A stretch of 64,000 bases of DNA from Nostoc spongiaeforme FACHB-130 (GCF_014698475.1 NZ_JACJTB010000005.1:124001-188000), one strand, 5' to 3'. Numbered from the stretch's first letter, positions 55,147-64,000 are shown. Numbers and translations are program-made. The notes: generated from the sequence alone by a model not told the origin.

Positions 55147-55992
55147 TTGGAAAATATGACTAATCGTTTTACTTCCGGGAACGCAGCCCTTGGTCTCAAA
55201 GTGATTGGGGCAGTTTTAATTTTGTCCTTTTTGCTGGACTTTCTAATTTTATTGCTACCCTTTCAACCTACTGATCGCGGATGGCAAATTAACTTAGCAA
55301 CCGCCCTAGTTGACCGGGGGATTGTACCTATGGTGGGCTTAGGTTCGCTGTTGATTGGCTATTGGATTGATGGTGCTAGTGATGGCGGCCCTAAAGGTAT
55401 CGACTTACGATTGCCAGCGTTTATACTTTCTAGTGTCTTGGGTCTAATTTTCTTGTTGATTTTTCCCTTGCACCTGAACAATGTCAATCAAGCCAAAGCA
55501 CAAACTGTCACTCAAATTACTCAAGAAGCTGATCAGGCAGAAAAACAACTCGACACTCAGTTAAATCAATTTCAGGCGCAACTCAATACAGATCAGGGGA
55601 AAGCCCAATTAGAACAACTCCGCGCCCAAGCAAAAGCGCAGTTTGCTGACTTGCTGAAAGATGATCAAAAGTATAAAGCAGCTCTGGCAAATCCGCAATT
55701 ACCACAATCACAGAAAGACCTACTCCAGAAGTTTAAAGCTAATCCGCAAGAACTGGACAAATTTATTGCCCAACAAACCGATCCTCAAGCACTGGCAAAT
55801 CAACGAAAAGGGCAAATTCGTCAGCGTAAGGAAGATGCGGAAAAACAAGCAAGAGACAATGCTTGGAAATCTGGCTTGCGGATTGGAATTAGCAGTCTTT
55901 TATTATCAATTGGGTACATTATTATTGGCTGGACAGGATTAAGAGGTGGCGGTGCTTTACAAACAGGTGGACGTAAAGCTGCTACACGGTAA
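55147..55992 (+). CDS. hpsJ: HpsJ family membrane protein
   Basis: About 281 residues; ATG at 55147 or 55156 (MTNRFTSGNAALGLK, the usual family start). Two or three helices in the N-terminal third (LKVIGAVLILSFLLDFLILL, PAFILSSVLGLIFLLIFPLH), a long Gln/Ala/Lys-rich coiled coil at about 115-245 (ITQEADQAEKQLDTQLNQFQ) and a final helix (RIGISSLLLSIGYIIIGWTG). Such proteins belong to the HpsJ family of the hormogonium polysaccharide locus; role unknown, perhaps a membrane scaffold. Confidence 0.82.
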   Translation: MENMTNRFTSGNAALGLKVIGAVLILSFLLDFLILLLPFQPTDRGWQINLATALVDRGIVPMVGLGSLLIGYWIDGASDGGPKGIDLRLPAFILSSVLGLIFLLIFPLHLNNVNQAKAQTVTQITQEADQAEKQLDTQLNQFQAQLNTDQGKAQLEQLRAQAKAQFADLLKDDQKYKAALANPQLPQSQKDLLQKFKANPQELDKFIAQQTDPQALANQRKGQIRQRKEDAEKQARDNAWKSGLRIGISSLLLSIGYIIIGWTGLRGGGALQTGGRKAATR

Positions 55993-55993
55993 A

Positions 55994-56046
55994 AAAGTAG
56001 GGAGTAGGGAGTAGGAATTATTGTGACCCTCCTGCCTCCTGCCTCC
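55994..56046. repeat. GGGAGTA tandem repeats and GCCTCCT run
   Basis: AGTAGGGAGTAGGGAGTAGG immediately follows hpsJ, then CTGCCTCCTGCCTCCTG. STRR-type low complexity; the same GGGAGTAGGG type recurs at 63680-63710. Confidence 0.55.
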
Positions 56047-56166
56047 TGATTTGAAAGTGCTGAGTAAAAATGCTAGTCCCACTTTCATACAAAGCTTGTG
56101 AAGCTTGTTTCATCGGGACTGCCTCCTAAAAATTAACTGTTAGGAAAATCGCTATAAAATCTGCAA

Positions 56167-57057
56167 ATGTTCTCAATTTACATACTGACATATAACGAAG
56201 AACTAGATATTGCACCTTGTATTGAGTCGGCAATGCTTTCGGATGACATTATAGTTGTGGATTCGTGCAGTAGCGATCGCACTGTGGAAATCGCCAGTCG
56301 CTATCCTGTCCGGGTTGTGCAGCACGCTTTTGAAAGCCACGGTCGTCAACGCACTTGGATGCTAGAATCTCTACCCCCGAAATATGAGTGGGTTTATATT
56401 CTGGAAGCTGATGAACGGATGACACCAGAATTATTTGCGGAATGCACACAAGCAACACATAACCCAGATTACATTGGTTACTACGTTGCTGAACGGGTAA
56501 TGTTTATGAATCGTTGGATTCGCTATAGCACCCAATATCCCCGTTATCAGATGCGTCTTTTCCGCCACGGTAAGGTCTGGTTTACAGACTATGGTCACAC
56601 AGAACGAGAAGTGTGTGATGGTGCTACTAGTTTTTTAAAAGAAACTTACCCTCATTACACTTGCAGTAAGGGTTTGAGCCGTTGGATTGAAAAACATAAT
56701 CGTTATTCTACTGATGAAGCCAAAGAAACAGTACATCAACTAGAAAATGGCACAGTTGTTTGGCGGGATTTATTTTTTGGCAAAACTGAGGTAGAAAGAC
56801 GGCGTGCTTTGAAAGATTTGTCTTTGCGTTTACCAGCTAGACCTTTTTTGCGGTTTCTTTATATGTATTTTTTGTTAGGTGGCTGCTTGGATGGTCGCGC
56901 TGGGATGGCTTGGTGTACTTTGCAAGCTTTTTATGAGTACCTAATTTTGCTGAAAGTTTGGGAAATGCAGCATCTACCTACACCGACCTTAGAAGAAACA
57001 CTATCCCAAACTGAGAAAAGCAAGGTTGTCGCTACACAAATTGCTGGAGAAGGGTGA
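56167..57057 (+). CDS. Family 2 glycosyltransferase at the end of the hps locus (hpsK position)
   Basis: 296 residues. FSIYILTYNEELDIAPCIES, DDIIVVDSCSSDRTVEIASR and EWVYILEADERMTPELFAEC give the GT2 fold with an EAD motif in place of DXD, as in WaaE-like heptose or glucosyl transferases. C-terminal hydrophobic stretch RFLYMYFLLGGCLDG. It is 174 bases after hpsJ, on the same strand, and matches the position of hpsK; I keep the symbol open because several GT2 genes look alike. Followed by a GGGTGTAG foldback. Confidence 0.82.
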   Translation: MFSIYILTYNEELDIAPCIESAMLSDDIIVVDSCSSDRTVEIASRYPVRVVQHAFESHGRQRTWMLESLPPKYEWVYILEADERMTPELFAECTQATHNPDYIGYYVAERVMFMNRWIRYSTQYPRYQMRLFRHGKVWFTDYGHTEREVCDGATSFLKETYPHYTCSKGLSRWIEKHNRYSTDEAKETVHQLENGTVVWRDLFFGKTEVERRRALKDLSLRLPARPFLRFLYMYFLLGGCLDGRAGMAWCTLQAFYEYLILLKVWEMQHLPTPTLEETLSQTEKSKVVATQIAGEG

Positions 57058-57631
57058 AACAAAACTAGTTTGTTCTGGTGGGTATAAGGGTGTAGGGGTG
57101 TCAGGGTTTTTGATCATCTACACCCTTTACCATTTGGTAGTTATGGCTTCAGCTTAACTGTCTATTCTGAATCTTGATTCAACGACTATATTAAAATTTA
57201 TAACAAAAGTTTTTCAGAAAAACATCCTTTACCTGCGGGTTAGTTCTAAACTAGTTACAAGTAGATTTTTAGTTGTCATACATAGGTTTTAGAAACGTAG
57301 TCAGATTTTGAGCGATCGCGGTAGGATTAGTAATAATTAAAATATTTGCAACATTCATTTACAAGCTGTACAAAGAAAAGTAACATCCTCGCGGATGGAA
57401 GAACTATCGGTAGTTAGCTATATCTTTTTGTATTCAACATCTAACTAGCGAAAAATCAATACTTTTCTGGGATAAACAGCATATTATCAAGATAAAAGCT
57501 ATTTAATGACAGCTTTCTAAAATAAAACAGGGTAAAAAATATTACTAGTAAAGCCTGCTAAATTGGGCGGCTGCTGGTATGAATTTCCGCTTATCTAGAG
57601 TTTCACTAGCCAAGAAAAGGAGAAACTAAGT
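57058..57631. other. Intergenic region upstream of the DUF502 gene
   Basis: It starts with an AAGGGTGTAG / CTACACCCTT foldback (57086-57095 with 57118-57127). Beyond that it is AT-rich, with small dyads (AACTA-TCGG-TAGTT near 57408) and one HIP1 site. No ORF longer than about 20 codons with a start signal. Confidence 0.55.
57086..57127. repeat. GGGTGTAG foldback after the last hps gene
   Basis: AAGGGTGTAG (57086-57095) and CTACACCCTT (57118-57127) are exact complements around 22 bases that include GGGTTTTTGA. Possible terminator; same family as 41999-42027 and 60902-60954. Confidence 0.55.
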
Positions 57632-57634
57632 TTG
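57619..57634 (+). promoter_or_regulatory. Ribosome binding site supporting a TTG start
   Basis: GGAG (57619-57622) in AAAAGGAGAAAC lies 9 bases before TTG 57632. No ATG of the frame lies nearer, so this site fixes the start. Confidence 0.65.
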
Positions 57635-58354
57635 GTCATCGATCGCTTAAAGCAGGACTTGAAAAATGACCTGATAGCAGGATTGTTAGTGGTTATCCCC
57701 CTAGCAACCACCATCTGGCTCACAATCACGATCGCTAATTGGGTAATCGACTTCCTTACCCAAGTTCCCAAACAACTCAATCCCTTTGATGGGCTACACC
57801 CAATTTTAGTAAATATACTAAATTTAGCTGTGGGTCTAGCAGTACCACTGTTAAGTATTTTGTTAATTGGGTTAATGGCTCGGAATATTGCTGGGCGATG
57901 GTTATTAGATTTTGGTGAGCGAGTATTACAGGCAATTCCCTTAGCAGGACAGGTATATAAAACCTTAAAACAACTTTTAGAAACGTTACTGAAAGATTCT
58001 CCTGGCAAATTTCGGCGTGTGGTTTTAGTTGAGTATCCCAGACAAGGCATTTGGGCGATCGCCTTTGTCACAGGTACGATCGCCAGTGAAATTCAATCCC
58101 AAATGCCTTGCCCAATGTTAAGCGTTTTCATCCCAACGACACCCAACCCGACTACAGGATGGTATGCAGTAGTACCAGAAGAAGATGTAATCAATCTTTC
58201 AATGTCAATCGAAGATGCTTTTAAAGTGATTGTCTCTGGTGGAATTGTGGCACCGAATACGCCCTTACCACCGCTAGTTTTAGGCAAAGAACAAAATTTA
58301 GCGAGTTTAACCAGGGAATCAAAACATTCAGTAATTTCCGTCGAGGAAATATAA
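57632..58354 (+). CDS. DUF502 family membrane protein
   Basis: 240 residues from TTG 57632, preceded by a strong Shine-Dalgarno. Two membrane helices (residues about 17-40, LLVVIPLATTIWLTITIANW; and 60-85, NLAVGLAVPLLSILLIGLMA), then a cytoplasmic domain with RRVVLVEYPRQGIWAIAFVT, PTTPNPTTGWYAVVPEEDVI and IEDAFKVIVSGGIV. DUF502 is a widespread family of unknown function; in plants the COV1 (LCV) proteins are relatives. It is followed 103 bases later by nusB on the same strand. Confidence 0.9.
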   Translation: MVIDRLKQDLKNDLIAGLLVVIPLATTIWLTITIANWVIDFLTQVPKQLNPFDGLHPILVNILNLAVGLAVPLLSILLIGLMARNIAGRWLLDFGERVLQAIPLAGQVYKTLKQLLETLLKDSPGKFRRVVLVEYPRQGIWAIAFVTGTIASEIQSQMPCPMLSVFIPTTPNPTTGWYAVVPEEDVINLSMSIEDAFKVIVSGGIVAPNTPLPPLVLGKEQNLASLTRESKHSVISVEEI

Positions 58355-58457
58355 AATTTATCCGGCAAAGACACAAGTAAATAGATATTATGAATGTCTG
58401 GCTTTGTAGCAATCAATTAAATTTTCACCCTAATTCAGTGCTTAGGCACTCACTTCC

Positions 58458-59099
58458 ATGCAAGACCGCAAACCCCAACAAATCGCTCGTGAACTGGCGC
58501 TGTTAAGTCTCAGCCAGCTGCCAGTCAACCCCAAAAAACTCACCGAAGAACATCTGCCCAAATTAGTATTAGCAACCGTGCGTACCTTGAGGGCAGAAGT
58601 GCAAGATACTTTAGACAACGCTGCGGCGGAATTGCAACGCAGTAACGATCGCCTATTGACCAGCCAAACTCGCGCTGCTGACATGAATACAGCGAGAACT
58701 ATGCTACAAGAAGCGATCTCTTATACCCAAACCGCCATCAATCAACTTGGTGCAGCAGTTGAGTTTCCCGAATTAATTCAACTCGCCAACCAAGACAGAG
58801 AAGTTGGCAGATATGCCATTCAAATTGTCAAAACTGTAAATGAGCATCGGATCTTGATCGATGAACAAATATCGGCGGCTTTGGTAGATTGGCAAGTCAA
58901 CCGTCTAGCTCAAATTGACCGCGATATTCTCCGCATCGCTGTAGCTGAAATGACATTTTTAAACTTGCCTGACAGCGTAGCCATCAACGAAGCTGTTTTG
59001 TTAGCCAAACGCTACAGTGGCGATGAAGGTCATCGATTTATTAATGGAGTGCTGCGGCGATTCACAGAACAAAAAAAACTTCCTAGTGTTTTATCCTAA
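58458..59099 (+). CDS. nusB: Transcription antitermination factor NusB
   Basis: 213 residues; cyanobacterial NusB is longer than the E. coli protein (about 139) because of an insertion. N-terminus [20 protein letters not shown] and C-terminal core [20 protein letters not shown], then [39 protein letters not shown] fit the all-helical NusB fold. It binds boxA RNA with S10 during rRNA transcription antitermination. ftsY follows 215 bases downstream. Confidence 0.93.
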   Translation: MQDRKPQQIARELALLSLSQLPVNPKKLTEEHLPKLVLATVRTLRAEVQDTLDNAAAELQRSNDRLLTSQTRAADMNTARTMLQEAISYTQTAINQLGAAVEFPELIQLANQDREVGRYAIQIVKTVNEHRILIDEQISAALVDWQVNRLAQIDRDILRIAVAEMTFLNLPDSVAINEAVLLAKRYSGDEGHRFINGVLRRFTEQKKLPSVLS

Positions 59100-59314
59100 C
59101 TTTGTAACCATTCTGAATGCTAAGTTGTGAGTTGAAGGTGAGGAGAAGTCAGGTACTTGTGAGGGATGAATCACCCCCTCCTAGTAACCCGAAATTGAGA
59201 GGTGAGGATATCCCGGAGGATTTCACCACAGGGAAGAGTAACAAATTCTATTAAACTCTTAACTTACGAACTCATAACTCCTAACTTAAATCACAACTAA
59301 CACTGTTAGCAGCA

Positions 59315-60862
59315 ATGGCTTTTAATTGGTTTCGTCGTCAATATAACGATTCTTCTGATACTCCCTCTGAAAACCAAGAGGCAGAAAATACTCCCACACC
59401 TATAACCGAACCAGAGGCAACCGAAACATCAAATACTAACCCAGAAACTGCACCAGATTCGGCAGCAGATTTGTTGGCGTTTGCTAAAGCTGCCTATAAA
59501 AATATCCAGCAAAAACAACAATTAGAAACTGGAGAACCAGTTCCAACAGACACGATAGCCGCAGATTCAGAAGAGGCTACAACTCCCAGTCAAGAACCTG
59601 CGGTAACTATCGAAACACCACAACCAGAAGTAGCGGCTACTGTTGAGGAAGTAGCTGTTACAGCCAATACTGAAGAAGTAACATCACAAGAAACTCAGCC
59701 CACCGAGACGGCTGCATTATCTTTTTTAGAACGGGCAGCAGCAGAACGGCAAGCCAAGCAAGAACGCTTAATAGCTAGTGCCATTGAAGTTACACAACCA
59801 GAGGCACAGCCAGCAAGTGTTAGTGAAGCAACTGCCGCAGAAATGCCAGATTTGGCATTTGATGAAGGGTTTGTCTGGTCAGCAGAATTATTGGCGGCTC
59901 AAGGTAGACGTGCGGAAGACATTTCGATTGAAGAAATCACTTGGCTGAAAAAGTTACGCCAAGGATTAGACAAAACCCGGCGGAACATCGTCAATCAACT
60001 AAAAGCCATTGTTGGACAAGGGCCACTCAACCAAGCAGCCGTAACCGAAATTGAATCTGTATTGTTACAAGCTGATGTGGGTGTAGAAGCCACAGATTAT
60101 ATTATCAGTGCTTTACAACAAAAACTGCGGGAAGAAGTTACACCTCCAGAAGAAGCGATCGCTTACTTAAAACAAATCTTAAGGGATATGTTAGAAGAGC
60201 CAATTCGCAAATCTGAGAAAACCAGCTTTGCCCCAGATAAAGACAATTTAAATATTTGGTTAATTACTGGTGTAAATGGCGCTGGCAAAACCACAACCAT
60301 CGGTAAAATTGCCCATTTAGCGCAAAAATCTGGCTACAGATGTTTGATTGGCGCAGCAGATACTTTTAGGGCGGCGGCTGTCGAACAAGTCAAGGTTTGG
60401 GGAAACAGAAGTGGTGTAGAAGTCATTGCCAACCCTGGTAAAAATACAGACCCAGCCGCCGTGGTGTTTGATGCGATCGCAGCCGCTCAAGCACGCGACA
60501 CAGAATTATTATTAGTTGATACTGCGGGAAGATTACAAAATAAAAAGAACTTAATGGATGAACTCACAAAAGTTCGCCGCATCATCGACAAAAAAGCCCC
60601 AAACGCCAAAATCGAATCTCTGTTAGTTTTAGATGCTACCCTTGGTCAAAATGGTTTGCGCCAAGCCGAAGTATTTTCCCAAGCCGCCCAACTGAGTGGC
60701 GTAGTATTAACCAAATTGGATGGTACCGCCAAAGGTGGTGTCGCATTGGCTGTAGTCCAACAATTAGGTTTACCAATTCGCTTTATTGGGGCTGGTGAAG
60801 GAATTGAAGACTTACGCCCATTTTCTAGCTACGAGTTTGTTGAAGCTCTCTTGAGTGGCTAA
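59315..60862 (+). CDS. ftsY: Signal recognition particle receptor FtsY
   Basis: 515 residues. A long acidic, Glu/Thr/Ala-rich N-terminal region (1-195), then the NG domain: N helices (LKKLRQGLDKTRRNIVNQLK), G1 GVNGAGKTTTIGKIAHLAQ at about 319, DTFRAAAVEQVKVW, G3 LLVDTAGRLQNKKNLMDEL, G4 TKLDGTAKGG and closing GEGIEDLRPF. GTPase that docks SRP-ribosome complexes at the plasma and thylakoid membranes. The acidic region is poorly conserved in sequence between species. Followed by a GGGTGTAGGGG foldback. Confidence 0.95.
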   Translation: MAFNWFRRQYNDSSDTPSENQEAENTPTPITEPEATETSNTNPETAPDSAADLLAFAKAAYKNIQQKQQLETGEPVPTDTIAADSEEATTPSQEPAVTIETPQPEVAATVEEVAVTANTEEVTSQETQPTETAALSFLERAAAERQAKQERLIASAIEVTQPEAQPASVSEATAAEMPDLAFDEGFVWSAELLAAQGRRAEDISIEEITWLKKLRQGLDKTRRNIVNQLKAIVGQGPLNQAAVTEIESVLLQADVGVEATDYIISALQQKLREEVTPPEEAIAYLKQILRDMLEEPIRKSEKTSFAPDKDNLNIWLITGVNGAGKTTTIGKIAHLAQKSGYRCLIGAADTFRAAAVEQVKVWGNRSGVEVIANPGKNTDPAAVVFDAIAAAQARDTELLLVDTAGRLQNKKNLMDELTKVRRIIDKKAPNAKIESLLVLDATLGQNGLRQAEVFSQAAQLSGVVLTKLDGTAKGGVALAVVQQLGLPIRFIGAGEGIEDLRPFSSYEFVEALLSG

Positions 60863-61618
60863 ATCTGTATGGGACAAACGCAAAAATCAGGTATGTAAGA
60901 AGGGTGTAGGGGTCTAGGTATGTAAAACCCTTATACCCTTACACCCCTACACCCAGTCTCAACCAGTAATCTTTTTGCGCCAGTTCCAACCTTGTAAACC
61001 CAATTGAGAACTGCTATAAATACTGAAAAAAACAAAAAAGCTCAAGTAAGTTCGTTGTTAACTTAGCAAAAGCCTATTGTTATCAGCAAATCAGCTTGTC
61101 AAAATTTAGGAGTATATATGAAGTAAATTTCCTGAAAAGCTGACAAATATTCTCTAAAGGTAAATTAAAAGTTAGAAAAATGCTCTAGCTGATCCAGTTC
61201 AAAGTGATATTTTCCCTGAAAATTTTAAGTTATCGTTTATTTCAGTATCTGAATATTTCTCCGAAACGAGAAAAAATCTCAAAAATTGGCAAAAATAATT
61301 AATCAATTAATTAAGGAATTTTATGTTTCATGATGTATGATTTGCTAATTGACTGCTCTGAGCGTGGGAAGTTTTCTCAGCAATGGAGGTATTTACCGAT
61401 TTATACTCATCAGCTTTTGCGTAAAAACACATGAAATTTATGTATCTGGATTTAGGTAGAAATAAAATGAGCGAATGCTATAGTTTTTTATCGCTCTCGC
61501 TTACGTCTTTCTACTCTTGCTAAATTGACTTATCTTGTCTCAATATGATTTAGCAATATTTTGCCGCAAAGAGTTATTAATCAATTGAAAATCTACTACT
61601 CTTAACTGGATATTATCT
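60863..61618. other. Intergenic region between ftsY and the PP2C gene
   Basis: A foldback lies at 60902-60954. The remaining 650 bases are AT-rich without an ORF, tRNA-like fold or recognisable operator. The unusual length suggests a long leader or an unseen small RNA, but nothing specific can be pointed to. Confidence 0.5.
60902..60954. repeat. GGGTGTAGGGG foldback after ftsY
   Basis: GGGTGTAGGGG (60902-60912) and CCCCTACACCC (60944-60954) are exact 11-base complements. The loop itself contains ACCCTTATACCCTTACA repeats. Confidence 0.6.
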
Positions 61619-63010
61619 GTGCCTGTGTCTCAAGTACCCTTTCAACCTACTGATGGTAATAATAGTGCCGCGACGGATGTCACACCAGTCGTAGCACTAA
61701 AAGAACTTGTGGCAAGGTTGCATCGAGAACAGAACAAGATTCAAGATTTGCTGAGTTCTTTAGGATTTGCCCTCAGAAGCTTCAACAATTTAAATCAGTT
61801 TTTAGAACTGATTCCCTTGATGGCAACAAGGGTGACAGATGCTGATGGTAGTGCTTTATTTCTCTACAAGCCTAACGGTCAAGTTAGGTTAGAGCAACTC
61901 CACTGGCAGGATAGTCGCCAGCGCAAAAATATTCGCAAAGCTTTAGAAACAGCCAGTAGTCAAGTTACATTACTGCCCAACAGCACACCTTTGGCGAGTT
62001 CCACCGGCATATTAGATGATCAGATGCACCGCTATTTGGGGCCTGATGTGCAAATATTCGGCACGGCAATTTTAGTTAAGCATACAGAACGCGGTTGGCT
62101 CTACGTTTTAAGTCGTGACCCTGACTATAGCTGGACAGAAACCAGACAAAAGTTAGTGCGCTTGGTTGCAGACCAAACAGCAGTAGCCATTGAAAACGAT
62201 GAACTAGCTGTAGAACTGCGGAAAAAAGAACGCCTAGACCAAGAATTAGAAATTGGGGCAGAAATTCAACGCCGACTTTTACCGCGTCAATGTCCGAATA
62301 TTCCTGGTGTATCACTAGCAGCACGTTGTAAACCTGCTAATCGTGTGGGTGGTGATTATTACGACTTTATTCCTACAAATCATAACCAGTTGCAGTTAAT
62401 CAATAGAGTATCTCCAGAAAATAGCCGTTGGGGTTTTGTAATTGGGGATGTGATGGGGAAAGGTGTTCCCGCCGGATTAATTATGACGATGATGCGGGGA
62501 ATGCTGAGGGGTGAAGTATTGCATGGCAATTCCCCGGCGGGGATTTTGCAAAATTTGAATCGAGTGATGTATGCGGATTTGGAAAATTCCCACCGCTTTG
62601 TGACGTTGTTTTATTCTGAGTACAATCCCAGAAATCGGATTTTATCGTACAGCAATGCCGCACACAATCCTCCCCTATGGTGGCACGCCGCCACAAAAAC
62701 AGTTAGCCGCTTAGATACGTTGGGGATGTTGATTGGTTTAGATGCCAACAGTCAATATGAAGATGCCCAGGCACAGTTAGAACCTGGAGATACGATAATT
62801 TATTATACAGATGGCTTAACGGATGCGGCGGCGGCTAGTGGCGATCGCTTCGATGAAGAAAACTTTTTAGCAGCCTTTAGCGCCGCTTGTCGCTATTGCA
62901 ACGGGCCAGAAGAAATTGTGGATTATTTATTTAACCAAGTCCAACAGTTTATCGGTACTGATAGGCAAAACACTGATGATATGACACTTGTGGTTTTGCA
63001 AATTGTTTAA
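61619..63010 (+). CDS. GAF-domain PP2C-type protein phosphatase (RsbU/SpoIIE family)
   Basis: 463 residues from GTG 61619. GAF domain at about 45-200 (LIPLMATRVTDADGSALFLY; VRLVADQTAVAIENDELAVE), a short coiled coil (LRKKERLDQELEIGAEIQRR), then the phosphatase: ANRVGGDYYDFI, WGFVIGDVMGKGVPAGLIMT, YYTDGLTDAAA, and NTDDMTLVVLQIV, giving the Asp residues that bind two metal ions. RsbU-like enzymes dephosphorylate anti-anti-sigma (STAS) proteins in partner-switching circuits. No STAS or anti-sigma kinase gene is adjacent. GAF may bind a bilin or small ligand, but no chromophore Cys motif is evident. Confidence 0.92.
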   Translation: MPVSQVPFQPTDGNNSAATDVTPVVALKELVARLHREQNKIQDLLSSLGFALRSFNNLNQFLELIPLMATRVTDADGSALFLYKPNGQVRLEQLHWQDSRQRKNIRKALETASSQVTLLPNSTPLASSTGILDDQMHRYLGPDVQIFGTAILVKHTERGWLYVLSRDPDYSWTETRQKLVRLVADQTAVAIENDELAVELRKKERLDQELEIGAEIQRRLLPRQCPNIPGVSLAARCKPANRVGGDYYDFIPTNHNQLQLINRVSPENSRWGFVIGDVMGKGVPAGLIMTMMRGMLRGEVLHGNSPAGILQNLNRVMYADLENSHRFVTLFYSEYNPRNRILSYSNAAHNPPLWWHAATKTVSRLDTLGMLIGLDANSQYEDAQAQLEPGDTIIYYTDGLTDAAAASGDRFDEENFLAAFSAACRYCNGPEEIVDYLFNQVQQFIGTDRQNTDDMTLVVLQIV

Positions 63011-63125
63011 TTTTTGACAAATGACTCATCACCAATGACGAGATGAAGCGACCCCGTTGGTGGGACAATAAAAACGATACATAATGTTTAATTTTTGTTA
63101 CTTCCCGCCAAAGGAATCTCTAACA

Positions 63126-63671
63126 ATGTGGAAAAAAATTGCAATTATTTGCTTATTAATGTTGAGCTTTAGCTTGATTAATCCTGGTGTAGCTGCTGCG
63201 GCTGGATTTAAAAGCTATGTAGATACTGCTGATGGTTATCAGTTTTTATACCCCAATGGCTGGCTACCAGTGAAAGTTGCCAATGGACCTGATGTCGTAT
63301 TTCATGATTTAATTGAAATCTCCGAAAATGTTTCTGTAGTGATTAGTCCGGTTCCTGAAGGTAAAACCTTAAAAGAATTGGGCGCTCCCACAGAAGTTGG
63401 TTATAAACTTGGCAAAGCTGCCCTTGCACCTTCAGATTCTGGTCGGACAGCCGAGTTAGTTGATGCACGAGAGAAGGATACTGAAGGTAAAACCTACTAT
63501 ATATTAGAGTATTTAGTCAAACTCCCAAATTCTCAGCAACGACATAACATCGCTAGTGTTGCTGTTAGTCGTGGCAAACTGTTTACCTTTAACGCCTCGA
63601 TTCCCGAAAAACGTTGGACAAAGGTGAAACGGACTATGGAAAATGTTGTCGATTCTTTCACCGTGTATTAA
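63126..63671 (+). CDS. PsbP/CyanoP-like photosystem II protein
   Basis: 181 residues from ATG 63126, which starts a proper signal peptide (MWKKIAIICLLMLSFSLI to GVAAAAGF); the earlier ATG at 63084 would add 14 residues ahead of it. The mature domain shows SYVDTADGYQFLYPNGWLPV, VVFHDLIEISENVSVVISPV, TYYILEYLVKL and FTFNASIPEKRWTKVKRTME, the PsbP fold. CyanoP assists photosystem II assembly at the lumenal side. Many cyanobacterial CyanoP proteins are lipoproteins; no Cys follows the signal here, so this one is probably soluble in the lumen. maf follows on the same strand. Confidence 0.88.
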   Translation: MWKKIAIICLLMLSFSLINPGVAAAAGFKSYVDTADGYQFLYPNGWLPVKVANGPDVVFHDLIEISENVSVVISPVPEGKTLKELGAPTEVGYKLGKAALAPSDSGRTAELVDAREKDTEGKTYYILEYLVKLPNSQQRHNIASVAVSRGKLFTFNASIPEKRWTKVKRTMENVVDSFTVY

Positions 63672-63679
63672 TTATTAAT

Positions 63680-63758
63680 AGGGAGTGGGGAGTAGGGAGT
63701 AGGGAGTAGGGAAAGCAAGGCAATATAAGCACAAATGACAAATGACCATTGACCAATG
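63680..63758. repeat. GGGAGTA and GACCAATGAC short tandem repeats
   Basis: GGGAGTGGGGAGTAGGGAG and further GTAGGGA units just after the PsbP-like gene, then ACAAATGACAAATGACC and CATTGACCAATGAC leading into the maf start codon. STRR-type sequence. Confidence 0.55.
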
Positions 63759-64000
63759 ACTATAAATATTCCTCAATTTGTACTGGCTTCTGCTTCTCCT
63801 GCACGTCGGCGTTTGCTGCAAACGGTTGGGATTGAACCGATAGTTAAACCCAGTGATTTTGATGAGTCACAAATTGAACTGAGTGATCCTGGTGAGTTAG
63901 TGCAGGTTCTAGCTCAAAGTAAGGCAGAAACGATCGCACCGCAGTTTTCATCAGCTTTAATTATGGGCTGTGATTCGGTTTTGGCTATTGATGGTAAGAT
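63756..64000 (+). CDS. maf: Maf-like nucleotide pyrophosphatase, 5' part
   Basis: Open from ATG 63756 to the window edge (81 codons). It begins [20 protein letters not shown] with the family signature (LASASPRR-type, substrate phosphate-binding Ser-Arg) and continues to [15 protein letters not shown], the conserved Asp-containing strand. Maf/YhdE proteins hydrolyse non-canonical or methylated nucleoside triphosphates (house-cleaning; linked to septum control). Start codon overlaps a short tandem repeat, so the exact start is less certain. Confidence 0.88.
   Translation, partial: MTINIPQFVLASASPARRRLLQTVGIEPIVKPSDFDESQIELSDPGELVQVLAQSKAETIAPQFSSALIMGCDSVLAIDGK

Noticed and set aside
57595-58071. 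158-codon minus-strand ORF
   Set aside because: Shadow of the DUF502 gene, which has a recognisable family and ribosome binding site.
1-64000. CRISPR array, tRNA or rRNA genes
   Set aside because: No regularly spaced direct repeats, tRNA-like T-loops in a proper context or rRNA sequence were seen on reading both strands.

Overview
The window is chromosomal DNA from a filamentous, very probably heterocyst-forming (Nostocales) cyanobacterium. This rests on several things read directly: AT-rich intergenic DNA with frequent HIP1 octamers (GCGATCGC); heptameric short tandem repeats (TTTTGAC, TTGGTCA, GGGAGTA types); cyanobacterial genes (crtH carotenoid isomerase, a helical carotenoid protein, a PsbP/CyanoP-like protein, a DUF1824 protein, an ArsC with Cys8/Cys80/Cys82); and a nearly complete hps locus, which is known for hormogonium polysaccharide secretion and gliding in Nostoc.

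Layout. 1-3.1 kb: the end of a TpsB (ShlB/FhaC-type) transporter and a TPR-CHAT protease-like protein. 3.2-9.4 kb: a stand-alone carotenoid-binding protein, a gene-free kilobase with two opposed terminators, an LtrA-like membrane protein, a potassium-channel-like RCK protein and two proteins of unknown function. 9.6-14.5 kb: an orphan ParB, small unknown genes, a LuxR-type response regulator and an eCIS-cargo-type (DUF4157) protein whose C-terminal module has foreign-looking codon use and is followed by a tiny unlisted ORF. 14.5-17.1 kb: an arsenic operon (acr3-arsC-arsH) with two matching operator-like inverted repeats upstream and a MITE-like element inside the operon. 17.2-21.4 kb: a secreted protein, YggT, a Gly-rich membrane protein, upp and crtH. 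21.5-26.5 kb: a pair of tandem hybrid histidine kinases, one with six PAS domains. 26.7-34.6 kb: purT, nested repeats, a pentapeptide-repeat protein, another histidine kinase, an ABC-F ATPase, DUF1824 and a prohibitin-like protein. 34.7-42.5 kb: an ABC exporter, a CcmS-like protein, a HEAT-repeat protein, a methyltransferase, htpG and rpmB. 43.0-57.1 kb: the hps locus (hpsA, pseudopilins hpsB/C/D/H, glycosyltransferases hpsE/F/G, a DUF2064 protein, hpsJ and a final GT2). 57.6-64 kb: a DUF502 membrane protein, nusB, ftsY, a GAF-PP2C phosphatase, a PsbP-like protein and the start of maf.

How parts work together. The hps genes form one co-directional block: small proteins with type IV prepilin N-termini, a giant pilin-like HpsA and several glycosyltransferases. 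This fits a type II-secretion/T4P-like machine that exports a glycan. The ars genes give arsenate reduction, arsenite export and organoarsenical oxidation. No arsR lies in the window, so the operators presumably answer to a distant repressor. No tRNA, rRNA, CRISPR array or complete insertion sequence was seen. Mobile or repetitive content is limited to short palindromic or MITE-like elements, one of which sits inside another.
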